In this document: positions 1-10,649 of the stretch, piece after piece
Layout: every line of letters starts with the position of its first letter
Position numbering within the stretch: the stretch's first letter is position 1
Assembly (NCBI GenBank): GCA_034770075.1
Contig: CM068384.1
Coordinates: 91,414,720 to 91,478,719 of the forward strand
From: Aralia elata
Taxonomy: Eukaryota; Streptophyta; Magnoliopsida; Apiales; Araliaceae
DNA length: 64,000 nt
Direction of reading: 5' to 3'
Translations under genes and position numbers: made by a program
The notes under the pieces: model-generated
Told to the model about the DNA's origin: nothing
The model's database searches: none
Seen by the model: only the letters and a program-made list of their open reading frames with translations

Positions 1-72
1 CGTGGACGAACGGGCAACCGTACATTGTTTACTAAACTTCCACGAAATAAGATTTGGTCCCATGAATATGGA

Positions 73-338
73 ACAGATCATCACAGTTTTAACTGCTCCC
101 ATGTCTCGATCGGACGCTTTCCATATCTCCTCCTAATCACAAATTGATCCCACCACGTAGTTGCATAATCAGAGAATTCTAAAACCGCAAGTTTGACCTT
201 CCTATGCTCGAAATAGTCATAATAGTTAAACTCCCACTCCTTCCTTTTCTCCCACTTCAAATATGCTTAAGGATCATTCTTGTTTTGGAAAGAATTCCTT
301 CAAATTTCAGGAGTACTCTCAAAATCGTAATCATACAT
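73..338 (-). pseudogene. Gypsy gag, N-terminal fragment (R1)
   Basis: On the minus strand a start codon at 338 opens a reading frame beginning MYDYDFESTPEI that hits a stop after twelve codons. Further frames downstream match the gag fragment at 27660-28117 (residues around AATWWDQ and ERPIET in that copy). Gag is the capsid-like structural protein of Ty3/gypsy elements. The frame is broken several times and it is fused to a copia fragment near position 71, so it cannot be functional. Confidence 0.6.
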
Positions 339-884
339 TTTTGCTGCAAAACAAAAGGTAGTGGATAAAATTTTTTCTTCACCATTCCCTTACGTGTTTC
401 GCTCAACACAATGTTTCACTCGTGTATCACTCAATTTGCTTTTACCCTTTAATGAATCTCACCACTCTTGCATTTTTACCTCTCAATATTCTCTTTTATA
501 GGTTCTTTTTGAATTCACCAAACAAAATCACAGTTTAGTATTTTAATTCAACAAGAACTTATCACAAAACAAAATATAGTAAGATATAACTATGGTTACT
601 AACAAGGGGTCACGGGTTTGCCGATTGTAAGCTTCAGATTGATCCTCTGAATGAACTTTCAATAATCTCAAGTCCTCACGGATTGGTTTGCTCTAATTCG
701 TATGCCTTCAAATTTTTTGGGAAAGCTTTTTAGGCTAGCAAAAATTCTAAGGCTTTGCTTGATCAGAATTGATGGATTTGATGGTGTGTTACAAATTTGG
801 TTAGTACAATTGAAACCAAGAAATCTGATGTATTGAATTTTTTTTTGTATATATATTTTTTATACTCTTCAATATGTACATAAG

Positions 885-1301
885 TTGTCATTATTTAACA
901 TTGGATGTGATCATGTCTTTTCATTTGGGCAATCATCATTACATGATTTTAAGAATGTTGTCGTGAATGGAAAGGAGTCTAAAATTGATTTTAAATGTGT
1001 TTATCATCAAATTAGAGTAAGGTATGGTTTACATGCATGTTTAGTTATATCATTCGGATTAGCTAATGCATTGCATGCTTTCATGAGCATATTGAGCCAT
1101 ATTTTGTATTCTTTCATGGGAAAATTTGTTGTTCTCTCTTTTTATAAGTCTGTTTGTGATTATCGTAATGTTAATTATGTAATTGAGTTTTCATCTTGTG
1201 AAGATGGATGTGACCTTTTAATTCCATTAATGCCATTACTTGATCTTGAATGTGTTAATGTCGATGGAAAGGGAAAGGCTGAAATTGATATGCAAATGTA
1301 G
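885..1301 (+). pseudogene. Gypsy reverse transcriptase remnant (R1)
   Basis: An open frame of 138 codons, kept open also in the second copy (33238-33654). Within it, residues YHQIRV, then FGLANALHAFMSILSHIL and MGKFVV, align in order with the gypsy RT motifs YHQIR, PFGLTNAPSTFMRLMNHVL and IGKFVVVYFDDIL. The catalytic YFDD is replaced (SFYKSV follows), the segment between YHQIR and the FGL motif is shortened, and no finger or RNase H region flanks it. The flanks, with the motif GCDHVF and a Lys-rich end, also match 26051-26341 on the minus strand. It is a decayed part of a non-autonomous gypsy body, not a host gene. Confidence 0.65.
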
Positions 1302-1871
1302 AAAAGGAATAGATTCAACGTTAAGCAAACATGCGAACCAATCAGAATAATGCATTAAGAGTCTAAATGGGAAGTGTTTTAAATTTTTGATCTAGTAGAC
1401 TATGCATATAAATTTGAGTTTTCTTGAGTTTCTTAGTGAATACACAAAAGATACATGTTGATTGCTTTTGTGTTGTGTTCAATTCAGGAATTCAAGAGTG
1501 TTTGCATATGCGACGTGACAAGTTTCAAAAATTGATATTTGACCCAGGTGCAAAGAAGTGAGTATTTTTATGAATGGTCGAGGTCATCAGATTGACTTTT
1601 GATCCAAGAATTCATAAGTGGACGGATATGCAACATGAAGGGGTTCTACATACTGAGTTTTGATCCAGGAGGAAAAGAAACTTTTCATAGTCTTTCTTGC
1701 GTTTATTTTAATGCATACACGTTTATTTTATTAGGTAGGAATTTTGATTGCATTGTTGCTATAGTTGCTAACTTAGTTTGTTTTGATGTAGGGACAAAAT
1801 GTGAGGACGAATCCTATTCAAGAGGAGGGAATGACAGATTTGAGGACAAATCCTTTTCAAGAGGAGGGGAA

Positions 1872-3516
1872 TGATGCGATTTTGGTCAGGGCCGCATCGA
1901 ATGACAATAACTTAATTCAAGTCTCGGGGGTTCATCAGGTGATTTTAAGTAATTGGGGTGAAAATTATTTAAGAAAATTCAATAAAAGAGTTGTTCCTCA
2001 ATTATTTAGCATGGCTCAAGCATTATTGGACTAAGGGAGCTCAATTCAAACCCAAATAATGTCAAATTAAAGACCAATTAGACTAATCCAATTGGCCAAT
2101 TCAATTCAGCCCATGCACGAATTTTATAATTCAGCATCAAACGTGGTGATATTCAATATAATGTGATTACATTGGGCATTATGTGGGCCTTCTTTATTCA
2201 AATATAACATACACAGACATGTTCATCAATTCAATTCTATCATTCATGCAAGGGGAGGATATATATTATTATATATATATCATGTGGGCCTACTTTAGCT
2301 TCTATATTCAACAATTCAATTACACGGATTCTATAACATATTCAGTAATGCCTGCTTATATATCATGCGTGCCATATATCATGCCAATCACACATATTAC
2401 ATGGATTCCTATTACACGGATTACTAGTAATTCCTAGATCACTAACTGATACAATCCTGACTAGGCTCGCATCAAGCAACAACGACTCAACTCAAGTCCA
2501 AGGAGTTCAACAATTGATTAAAAGTAATAGGGCTAAAATCTATTCAAGGATATTTAAAATGGAGCTCAAATCAAGCGGACCATGAGGAGAGGATCAATCA
2601 TTTGATTTGGGATTGCTAGATACAATTTATGTAGTAAGACCAAATCAACGCAAGGTGAATCATCAAGGCCGTGTTCATTTGTGTCGTCTAATCTGTGATA
2701 AAATTATGTTTCGATTCATGGAAAGATTAGAGTTCACACGACATTGTGGAAGTTCAAGCATGACGAGGAGATTTCAAATGATCACGCGACAACACAAGGA
2801 TGCATTGCGTGGAACAAAGACAAAAAAATGGTCAGAAATTTCAGACCAGTGCCGGGGCACTGGATTTGGCCTTTGTTGCAGCGGCGGGACGCTGGGATCC
2901 AGGGAAGTTCCTGTATTGCAGCGCCGGGGTGCTGGTTCCAGTACAATTTGGAGCATTGGGGCGTTGGGACGCGATACGGATTTCGAAGACGCATTTTATT
3001 AGATTTAATGCAATCTTTTGGGGATTTTTTCCTATTTTATTGTAACTAGGATGTTTATTAGATAAGATTTTGATTTCCATATTGTTTTTCTAGCTAAGAT
3101 TTCTTTTCTAATTCAAATTCTTTATTCCTTATCGGATTAGGGTTTTATTCTATTAGTATAAATAGGATACATGGATGATGTAATTGAATAATCAACATTT
3201 TTAATTTGAGTTTATCAATATTCTTGAGAGGTTTTTGTCATCTTTTAGTTCTTTGAGAATTTCTAAGTTAATTTTCTTAGTTTTTCTTTGAGATTCATTG
3301 TGGACTTATCATACAACAATTCATAGTTGTGTGTGGCGTCTTCTACCGCATCAATCGTCAATTATGCCAAGACTACCGCTTCAATATAAGCGAAGGGTTA
3401 AGGTGTCGTTGGTGTCCATTCAACGCAGATTTCCGAACGCGAGAAATTGTACCAAGATTACCGTCTACATATAGACGAGGGGTTAAGGTGTTGCGAGCAA
3501 TTCACTAATCAACTTT
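1872..3516 (+). repeat. Gypsy LTR 1, truncated at its 3' end
   Basis: It begins TGATGCG directly after a purine tract (AAGAGGAGGGGA) expected of a polypurine tract. The copy at 34219-35944 continues 56 bp further to an end that resembles the LTR ends at 18275 and 28612; here the match breaks at 3516. Near 3155 a TATAAATA-like box precedes the conserved R/U5 part. Several short inverted repeats with CAG/CTG ends lie at 2847-2934. Confidence 0.75.
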
Positions 3517-3528
3517 ACCGTCTACATA

Positions 3529-3590
3529 CAGCAGCACACGGCGAACGAGCCAACAACAGCAGCACTCGGCGAATGAACCAACAGCAGCTA
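3529..3590. repeat. Short GC-rich tandem repeat after the LTR break
   Basis: Two and a half units of roughly 28-30 bp, each with CAGCAGCAC, CGGCGAA and CCAACA, directly follow the truncation of LTR 1. Nothing similar appears elsewhere in the window. Confidence 0.55.
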
Positions 3591-4389
3591 TGGCTGCTCT
3601 ACCCAACCTAATTTCATGGGTTGATTCGCTAATTACCCATAAAGTTAGTTTCTTAATTCCAAACAAATGAACGTATAGAATTTGTAATAAAATACAAAAT
3701 ATAAAACTAACAAAATACGCGTTTAAACTTAGGATTGTTAAACCAAGTAAGAAGTTGCAATTACTTTAAGCAGGCTGTTAGCATGCTATGGCAACGCAAA
3801 GAATCTAATACGTTAGTTCACGAAAATTAAAACCTGATATGGACGTTATAATTTGTTTATACCTTCCATACATAAAATATGTTATAAAGTCACCTTGGAC
3901 ATATACGAGAAATATAAGAAGAATAGAATACTCATGCATTACATTGTGAGTGGATTATAAACTGACCTTGTAACATATTTACATATTAAAAACGTATTGA
4001 AATCTAGTAAAGCAAAAAGTGATTATCAAAAGTAAAAGAATAAAAGATTAGAAAAGAATACAAAAGTTCTCAAAGAGTAAAACATTAGCTATAGAAGTAC
4101 CCAATGTGCATATATAACTATATAAGTTATATATTATGAGACGTGGCTAATGTATTCATGTAATTATGATTGTGTAGGATCTGTAAAAGTAAATATAGCT
4201 TAATCTTACTACAATAGTCAGCGGACAAGGCAAGTATCTCAAATTCTCTTACTTTCAAATAAGTTCATTTATTTTGAGTAAATATTCTAGCCTTGTTCAA
4301 TATAAGCAAGTTTTACTAAACTTGTTACTTCAAACTAATGACATGCAATTATTCATGAATAATACAAAGTTATATAATTTTATTCCAAT

Positions 4390-5285
4390 CAGCTTCGAAA
4401 AATCATGAAGGTAAGATCAGGTGTACTTGATAAAATTCAGTATACATTTACAATTTGATGAATGTCTAAGCCACTTGTTTCGGCTAGACACAAGATTTGA
4501 TTATTTCAATTCGTTCGCAATTGAGTCTTGAAATATTTTCAGAATTGATAAAGCTGTTCACTCCTTTTGTTTTGGGATGAACTTCAGACTGAGTAGAACA
4601 TCCCTAACTCGGGAAATTTTATATTGCGTCCTGGGGACGGTGACGATGAACACAAATGCTATTCTATTAGATAGTATTGATAAATACAGAGCATAACGGG
4701 TTGATCACCCACCGTGCCCGTAAGATCAGACGGTTCACAGATGGATTTCTGATAGAACCTTTTCAAGAAAAGAAAAACTAAAAGTTCATGGTCTTGCGAC
4801 CACTCAGTAACAGAATTCAGTATATCGTTTCAAAAAGGCAAACGAAACATACTGTTGTTTAAGAATCGTTCAGTTGCTTTACAATATTTATTCTGCTATC
4901 AAAGCATATCTCAGAGAAAACATTTATTTCTTGATATACGTTGTTGATCAACTATTATTACTTGCTGAGCAATTGAATGCTCATTCTTGCTTTGAATATA
5001 AATGTTTTCAGCTAAATCAGAACGCGTAGAAGGGTCCAGAAAGGACAAAGGCAAGGGAAAGCTACAGGAGTAGTTAAAAATGGCTGTTGTAATAGATAGA
5101 CTTTTGTTTTATAAATACAATATCTATCATGTAATAAAGATACTAAAGGTCTTCGTACTTGGGATAGATACCTCTAATGTAATAACTATTGTTATCTTTT
5201 ATTATAAGCAGTTTGTATAAATAGTATCGTGTAGCACCAAGTACGGGTTTTAACTACCCGGATTTGGGGGCGCCACAGTTAAGGG
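4390..5285 (+). repeat. Unassigned dispersed repeat X, copy 1
   Basis: This AT-rich stretch resembles 30420-31345 in order of landmarks: a block with a GTC...GACC hairpin followed by CACT(C/T)AGT (4783-4810), then a run resembling 'TTGCTTACTC...CAG', a purine-rich block with several GG and AAGG steps (about 5020-5075), then a CACCAAGT motif and a G-run before AAGGG (about 5236-5285). No open frame of size. It could be an LTR or the tail of a non-coding retroelement; I do not recognise the family. From 3600 to 4390 and 5285 to 5640 I see nothing else. Confidence 0.4.
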
Positions 5286-5639
5286 TCTTTTGTAACATCT
5301 TTTGGGGCATGAGCATTGTTCATAGTCCATAGGTGTCATGTTGTGTAATCTCTGTAGTACTAGCACTTGTAGTCTTAACTCTTAAGCTCTGGCAGCCAAA
5401 GATTAACTTTTATATCATTAAGCACTGGTTCTACACGTCTACTAGATGTATGGAGATTCAGCAACATATGAATTTCCATCTAGTCTTCTGATTTAGTTGA
5501 ATTATTTCTAAAGACTCAACAGTTGCATGATTTGCGATTTACCCCGACGTTAGGCAGTGCAACCCTGGCTACTCTAGCTCTTCTTATCTTTAGTTTAGGT
5601 AATAGTAACTAGTAATGGGCTCCATCACTATTAAAACAA

Positions 5640-5892
5640 ATTCTCCATCCGTCCCACAAAAAGAGTCCCATTTGCAATTTTTTCCGCACAAAAGAGTCTC
5701 GTTTATACTAATGATAGTATAAAATAACACAATGCCCACAACTTTAGCATCAAAACTTCAATATCACGTCATCATCCTAAACTAAACCCACATTAAGGGG
5801 TAAACATAAAACAAAAAATTATATCCTAAAAATTTGTAAATTATGCAAATGGGACTTTTATTGTGGAACCTAGGGACTATTGCAGAAGAGTA
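5640..5892. mobile_element. Stowaway-like MITE
   Basis: The left end reads CTCCATCCGTCCC followed by AGTCCCATTTGCA, and the right end carries the inverse TGCAAATGGGACTTTTATTGTGG with a degraded terminus. The CTCCxTCCGTCCC start is typical of Tc1/mariner-type Stowaway MITEs in plants. About 250 bp, AT-rich, no coding capacity. It sits just downstream of the RBP-like exon 1, inside what would be its first intron. The exact right boundary and the TA duplication are not clear. Confidence 0.6.
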
Positions 5893-5985
5893 ATTTATCA
5901 TATGAAACACATAACCAATAAGCAAAACTAATGAAATCCTCATACACATACAATATTATGAAAATATGATACAGAGAATACAGAC

Positions 5986-6216
5986 CTCGCCGGTGTGAGA
6001 GAACCAGCTATGGAGGTAAGACTCATCAGCCCAGTAGGGTAAATCGCCAATCCAAAGGGTTCGGACTTCTTCATGAGTTGTGGGTTGGTGATAAGGTTGC
6101 GATGAGTACGTTACCGCCGCCGCCGTCGCCGTTGCCGGCGATGGATGCGGTTGCTGTTGTGCCTGTGCGCTTATCATCCATTGTTGCTGCTGCTGCTGCG
6201 CCGCCTGTGCTTCCAT
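5986..6216 (-). CDS. RBP45/RBP47-like RNA-binding protein, exon 1 only
   Basis: The start at 6216 opens 77 codons: a glutamine-rich N-terminus (QQQQQQ near residue 8, more Q and A/P-rich stretch to about 45), then the beginning of an RRM with RTLWIGDLPYWADE, the hallmark RNP2 strand and first helix of the first RRM in plant RBP45/RBP47/UBP1-type poly(U)-binding proteins. The frame reaches HTGE and then a GT donor (gtctgt, 5985 downward), so the exon ends at about 5986. Such proteins have three RRMs; I cannot find RRM exons on the minus strand between 1 and 5950, which is filled with a MITE and retroelement DNA. Either a long TE-filled intron carries on beyond the left edge or the gene is truncated. 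A TATATATA box lies near 6240-6249, upstream of the start, with a CT-rich leader. Confidence 0.75.
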
Positions 6217-6319
6217 TCCTCTTTCTCTCTATTTTCTCTCTATATATATGAAAATTTTGATTTCTGTATATCTTTTTCCTTTTCTTTTTCTGTCAAGGAA
6301 TTTCAGGTTATATAATGTT

Positions 6320-8130
6320 AACGTTAAGAGGACTGGAAAAAGAAGAACGAACGGAAGAACAATGTAATTAGAATTAGAACTAGACATGGGCACTAAGCTA
6401 GCCAAGCGGGTTGGCCCGATCCACCTACAAAAAGGTGAGTTTTTTGCCTACATTTTTAAGTCTAATAAAATTTGGGCTCGCCCACTGGTAGCCCACCCGT
6501 TTCGTTGGTAGCCCAATCCATTTCATAATAACATTTAAATTCCAATTCACTTTTTTAATCAAATTCACTACAAGTCTGCAACTAACAGAGATATTCGAAT
6601 CCGAGTACAGTAATATTCGTATTCGAGAAAAAAAAAAATTTTATTTGTATTCGTATCTAATATTTGATGAATTTCTTAAGATACCATTCGAATTCGATAT
6701 TCAAAAAACTATTTGAATTCGAATATTATCTGTTTCTGAATAATTATCCAAATTTATTAGCATAATTAATTAAAATCAGTAAATAAATAATTAAAAAAAT
6801 TAAAAAATTACTATTATAATATTAATATAACATAACACAATCATCAACCATATGAATTAATTACAAAATTCAAAAGAAAAAAAGAGTTAATTTCTCTATT
6901 TAATAAACTATATTTATAGAAGATATTGAAATATATTATAATTTTATAATGAGACCCACTCTTTACTTGGGATTATGATACTGAATATCTGATATCCGTT
7001 ATTCGATAAATATATTGGCAGACAAATATTAAATGAATACGAACATATATGTATTCGTATTTGTTTATTTATAAATATCTTTAATTGAATATAAATAATA
7101 TCTGTTTAAATCGAATACGAATAATATTCATTTTAAATAAATACAAACACGGATAAATATTCTATTTCTCGATTATCATTTACAGCTCTATCTACAACAC
7201 GACTCAAGTTCAACATTTTTTTTTAACTTACGACTTAGCTATTGGATATTAAAAAATTAAAAATAAGAGAAAAGTATGTTGACTTTTACTTGAATGATAT
7301 AATGCGTTATTACATCATCCAAATATACACAGACTATATTTCTAGAGGTATGATTTTAGTCTTATTTTAACTTATGAATTTTTAAAATTTAATAATTAGT
7401 TTGGTTTTTCAAATGATGTATAGTGCTGTTAATTGAGACTTGAACCGAATCAAATTAATTGATTTTTTTTGCCAATTAAATGGTCAAATTAAAATTAGGT
7501 GACAATTTCGAGAGCACTTTTGCAATTCGACCTTCTTTTTCCTCCCTTTTTTTTCTTTTTGCCCTTATCGTTCTATTTTTTGTTTTTGCTTTTATCCATT
7601 TGCTTACAAACTCACTTGTTACAATATACAAAATTCTCTGACAATTAATTTTCCTTCTCAAAATACTCTCAATACATTAACTTTTCTTAATTCTCCTGCT
7701 AACCAAAACCCCTCCCTAATTTGTATAGCACATATTTAATTTGAATTCCCCTAGACATTACTTTATATTACTATAACTTGCTAATTATTCTTAAGTTAAA
7801 CTTGACAAACCTCATCTAGTGACAATTTCTTCAATAAATTTCAAATCCCAACTAACATACGAATATAATGAGTTCCACTTTTAAGTGAAAAATAAACTTG
7901 TAACTAAAAGTACTAAAAAATATTTGAGAAAAAATAATAATCTCATCCCTTTTATTTACAACGCGCCAAGGCTAACCATAATTTCATATAGAGCATATGT
8001 CAAATATCATTTGTATTTTAATAAGCTCAGACATTAGTTGTACTATTATATTCTTTTATTCGCAATAAAATTTTAGCCTTTTTTGCCTGAAAAAAAAAAA
8101 AAAAAAAAACTTCCATCTAACTAAACCTAG
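6320..8130. other. Intergenic AT-rich stretch, no gene seen
   Basis: Between the two minus-strand genes. A block at about 6590-7170 is made of many short variants of AATATTCG/ATTCGAATTC, giving it weak self-complementarity; it may be an old MITE but I cannot find clean ends. 7440-7690 is pyrimidine-rich. A run of about 19 A lies at 8092-8110, just past the stop of the next gene. Confidence 0.5.
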
Positions 8131-9988
8131 CTAGACCATTTCATCATCTTCTCTATCACTTTCAAAAGAAGCAAATATAGCTATACCCATTGATACAACA
8201 TATATAACGAGAGCAAAACCAACAATTGAAACGAGACTCCACACGGCGTGTTTAGTCTCTGAAATCCCACACGACAATTTACCTATCCGAATTTGGACAA
8301 TATTGACAACCGAAAGCGTCAGTAACACTATCCTGGCGACCGATGCGCTTCCCGATAATAACAACATAGCCTCTTTTAGGTCCAAAAATTTGCGAATAAA
8401 TTTATATTTTTTCCCATCCATGCTTAGATGAAGCTTTAGTACCTTTGCCACAAGGCTTGACAAAAGGAAGCAAGCAAAAGCTATGACTTCATAAACAATG
8501 AGCATCTTGGCGTCGCCCGTGCCGGCGTTGCACTCGTCCCGATTTTCGAGGTTGCGCTGTCCTAGAGTGGCAATGGATAAGCCCACAAACACGGCTATGG
8601 TGAATAGTGAATTGACATTGACAAGGTCATCTAGGGCTTTGATATGAATGTCTTTTATGGCTTGTGTGTCTTCTTTTTTCGTATCTTTATTCTTCCTATT
8701 TTTGCGTAAAAAATCAAGTAGTTCTTCTGCTGAAATGAGCTTTCCATCAATATTATTCTCTTGAGTTTTTGTTCTGAAAAAAAAAATTACATAAAAGAAG
8801 TTAGGTTAATGAAACAAATATTTAATTTAACATTACGTATTTATCATATATATAGTCTAAATTAAAGACCTTTAGATGAAACAAATTTATATTTATGAAT
8901 ATATAAAGAGCAAGGGCGGAGCCAGGAATTGAGAACGTCCTGGGCTAACAAGCAATGGCGAAGCCAGAAATGGCAGGGGTTCGGGGGTAGCGCCCCCGAG
9001 CCAATTTTTTTTAATACTTTTGTACTTTCGGGTCATACATATATATATATATATATATATACACTATATTACAATGATAATATAATAAGTAATAATATAT
9101 GGTATATATACACTATGTTGACTCATAATAGACTTGTTTAATCACAATTATTCATAAGTAATTAATTCATTAATTGAGAATAAATCATGAATCTAAGATA
9201 AATATAAACCCATCAAATATCCCACAATTTCTTCAATGGACAAACTGAGAACATCCAAACAAAACTAAATATCCAAACTAATTAAAATCTTTTGTAAAGA
9301 ACTGAAAATTAGAGTGAATTGCTTCTAATAAAATATTTAAACTCAGAAGTGTCAAGTGTGCAAATTGATCCGACTCTATGAAACAAACATGAGAACTATG
9401 ATTAACTAAGTACACTACAAGTCTAAAATAATGAAAAATAACTTTCAATTTGATTTATTCTTTATGATACAAAATCCTTGTAGTAGCCAAAGATTTGTGG
9501 CTAATAAAAATCAGCTATTCAGCTTCAATAACAAGACCAAAATCTAGGATTTGAGAGCTCAAAACCTACTGTTGTAAATCCACGGGAGGAGGTTGCCAAG
9601 GCTTTTCCCCAAATTTGCCGAGAGAGAGAGAGAGATAGCCAGATAGGGGATTTCAGATTTGGTAGTTTTTCTTGTTCTTCTGGTTTGTATTTGTCGAGAA
9701 AGAGAGAGAAGAGGGGATTTGGGGGTTTTGTTTTTTCTTTGTCTGATATTAGCCGAAAAAGAGATAAGAGGGATTTGGGTTTTTTTTTCTTTTTTATCTG
9801 AACTAGGCAGGCTTATAAACAAACATATATACTAAAGGATTTTCAAAATAATCACTTGGGCTACAGCCCACCATAGCCCCTACGTGGCTCCGCCACTGAT
9901 AAAGAGGGAGATGAATTTAGACACACACACACAAAATAAAAAAATAAAAAAATGGGGAGATGAGAGTTATTACCACTTACCCATCCAT
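8131..9988 (-). CDS. Small multi-pass membrane protein (MEE60-like), two exons
   Basis: Exon 2 (8773-8131) follows a T-rich tract and AG acceptor and runs open to TAG. It encodes a charged N-part (SAEELLDFLRKNRK), then ALDDLVNVNSLFTIAVFVGL and three more hydrophobic segments, giving about four membrane helices, and an acidic tail (ESDREDDEMV). Exon 1 is tiny: ATGGATGG at 9988-9981 followed by a GTAAGT donor. Its two spare bases plus the single spare base of exon 2 complete a Gly codon, so the joined protein starts MDGTKTQE and is 216 residues. The DLVNVNSLFT motif recalls plant membrane proteins annotated as maternal effect embryo arrest 60-like; that name is from memory and the molecular function is unknown to me. 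The intron is 1207 bp, of which 996 bp is a hAT insertion with its duplicated target, so the original intron was about 211 bp. Confidence 0.75.
8911..9898. mobile_element. Non-autonomous hAT element with 8-bp target duplication
   Basis: The left end is CAAGGGCGGAGCCAGG and the right end, read inward, is CAGTGGCGGAGCCACG. These are hAT ends of the Tip100 type (CAGGGGCGGAG). The flanks are ATAAAGAG at 8903-8910 and ATAAAGAG at 9899-9906, a perfect 8-bp duplication as hAT insertion makes. The 988-bp interior is AT-rich, with a TA microsatellite near 9040 and GAGA/TTCTC blocks near 9615-9750, and has no transposase frame. It lies inside the intron of the membrane protein gene, so its transcript must splice it out. 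Confidence 0.92.
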
Positions 9989-10649
9989 GTAAGGTACTTC
10001 TCCTCTATATATCTTCTTCAATTCTCTCTTGCTATAAAATGTTTAGATTGTTTGCCTTTCTTCTTTTTAAAGCAAATTCTTGATGATTTTTTTTTTAAAC
10101 ATGTTTTCTCTAGAGAATTATAAATGTGATGAAAAACAACAGCCAGGAAGGTTGAATTTTTATTATTGGATAAAAATATAGAGCTAGCTTCGCTGGCAGG
10201 CATATGGATTGCTTTCACACGGAATCCCCATGCATGAGAGTCAATGCCTTGCGTTTTTTGCCACTACCAACTAACATATTCCTTCTATTATATTCTTAAA
10301 ACATATTGATCTGTCATGCAATTTTTTTAAAATAAAATTCAATAATATTAAACATTTAAGGAATTTTTAATGATCCACTATGATAATATTTTATACATGT
10401 AATAAATGCGTCATGGTACTTAGTGTAACATAAAGGCCCAGTTTTATTATTCATTTTTGGTAAAATAGGTTTAAATATTAGGGTTAATTACATATATTAG
10501 TACATTTTTAAAAATAATTATAAAAATCATACATCCATAAAATAATTACAAAAGTATTACACTTTTTTATTTTTATTTACAAAAGTATCCCGGGCCCTCC
10601 TCTCTCCTCTTTCGGGCCCTTATCACATGTCAATAGTTATTAGGAAGAT

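Larger units (their letters stand above)
1..3516. mobile_element. Composite copia/gypsy module, copy R1
   Basis: This stretch is almost identical to 32362-35888 and begins at the window edge, so its left end is not seen. It reads: a reverse-strand copia RNase H tail (about 1-70), a reverse-strand gypsy gag start (about 73-338) with its untranslated leader to about 800, then a forward gypsy RT remnant (885-1301), a 3' non-coding part, a purine tract ending at 1871 and a gypsy LTR (1872-3516). The orientation flips between about 800 and 885, so this is not a normal element but a rearranged one. The match to the other copy stops abruptly at 3516. Seen directly by comparing the two copies; the element names come from the motifs in the parts. 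Confidence 0.85.

Noticed and set aside
2607..3080. Overlapping open frames on both strands (70-133 codons), repeated at 34981-35423
   Set aside because: They lie inside the LTR, overlap one another in several frames, and are shared only because the module is duplicated. The GC-rich island lowers stop frequency.
6590..7170. Block of AATATTCG-type words as an inverted-repeat transposon
   Set aside because: No pair of matching ends or target duplication could be found; low-complexity sequence explains the self-similarity.
10018..10218. Minus-strand frame of 66 codons upstream of the membrane protein gene
   Set aside because: Lys/Phe-rich translation of AT-rich DNA covering the leader of that gene; no recognisable domain.
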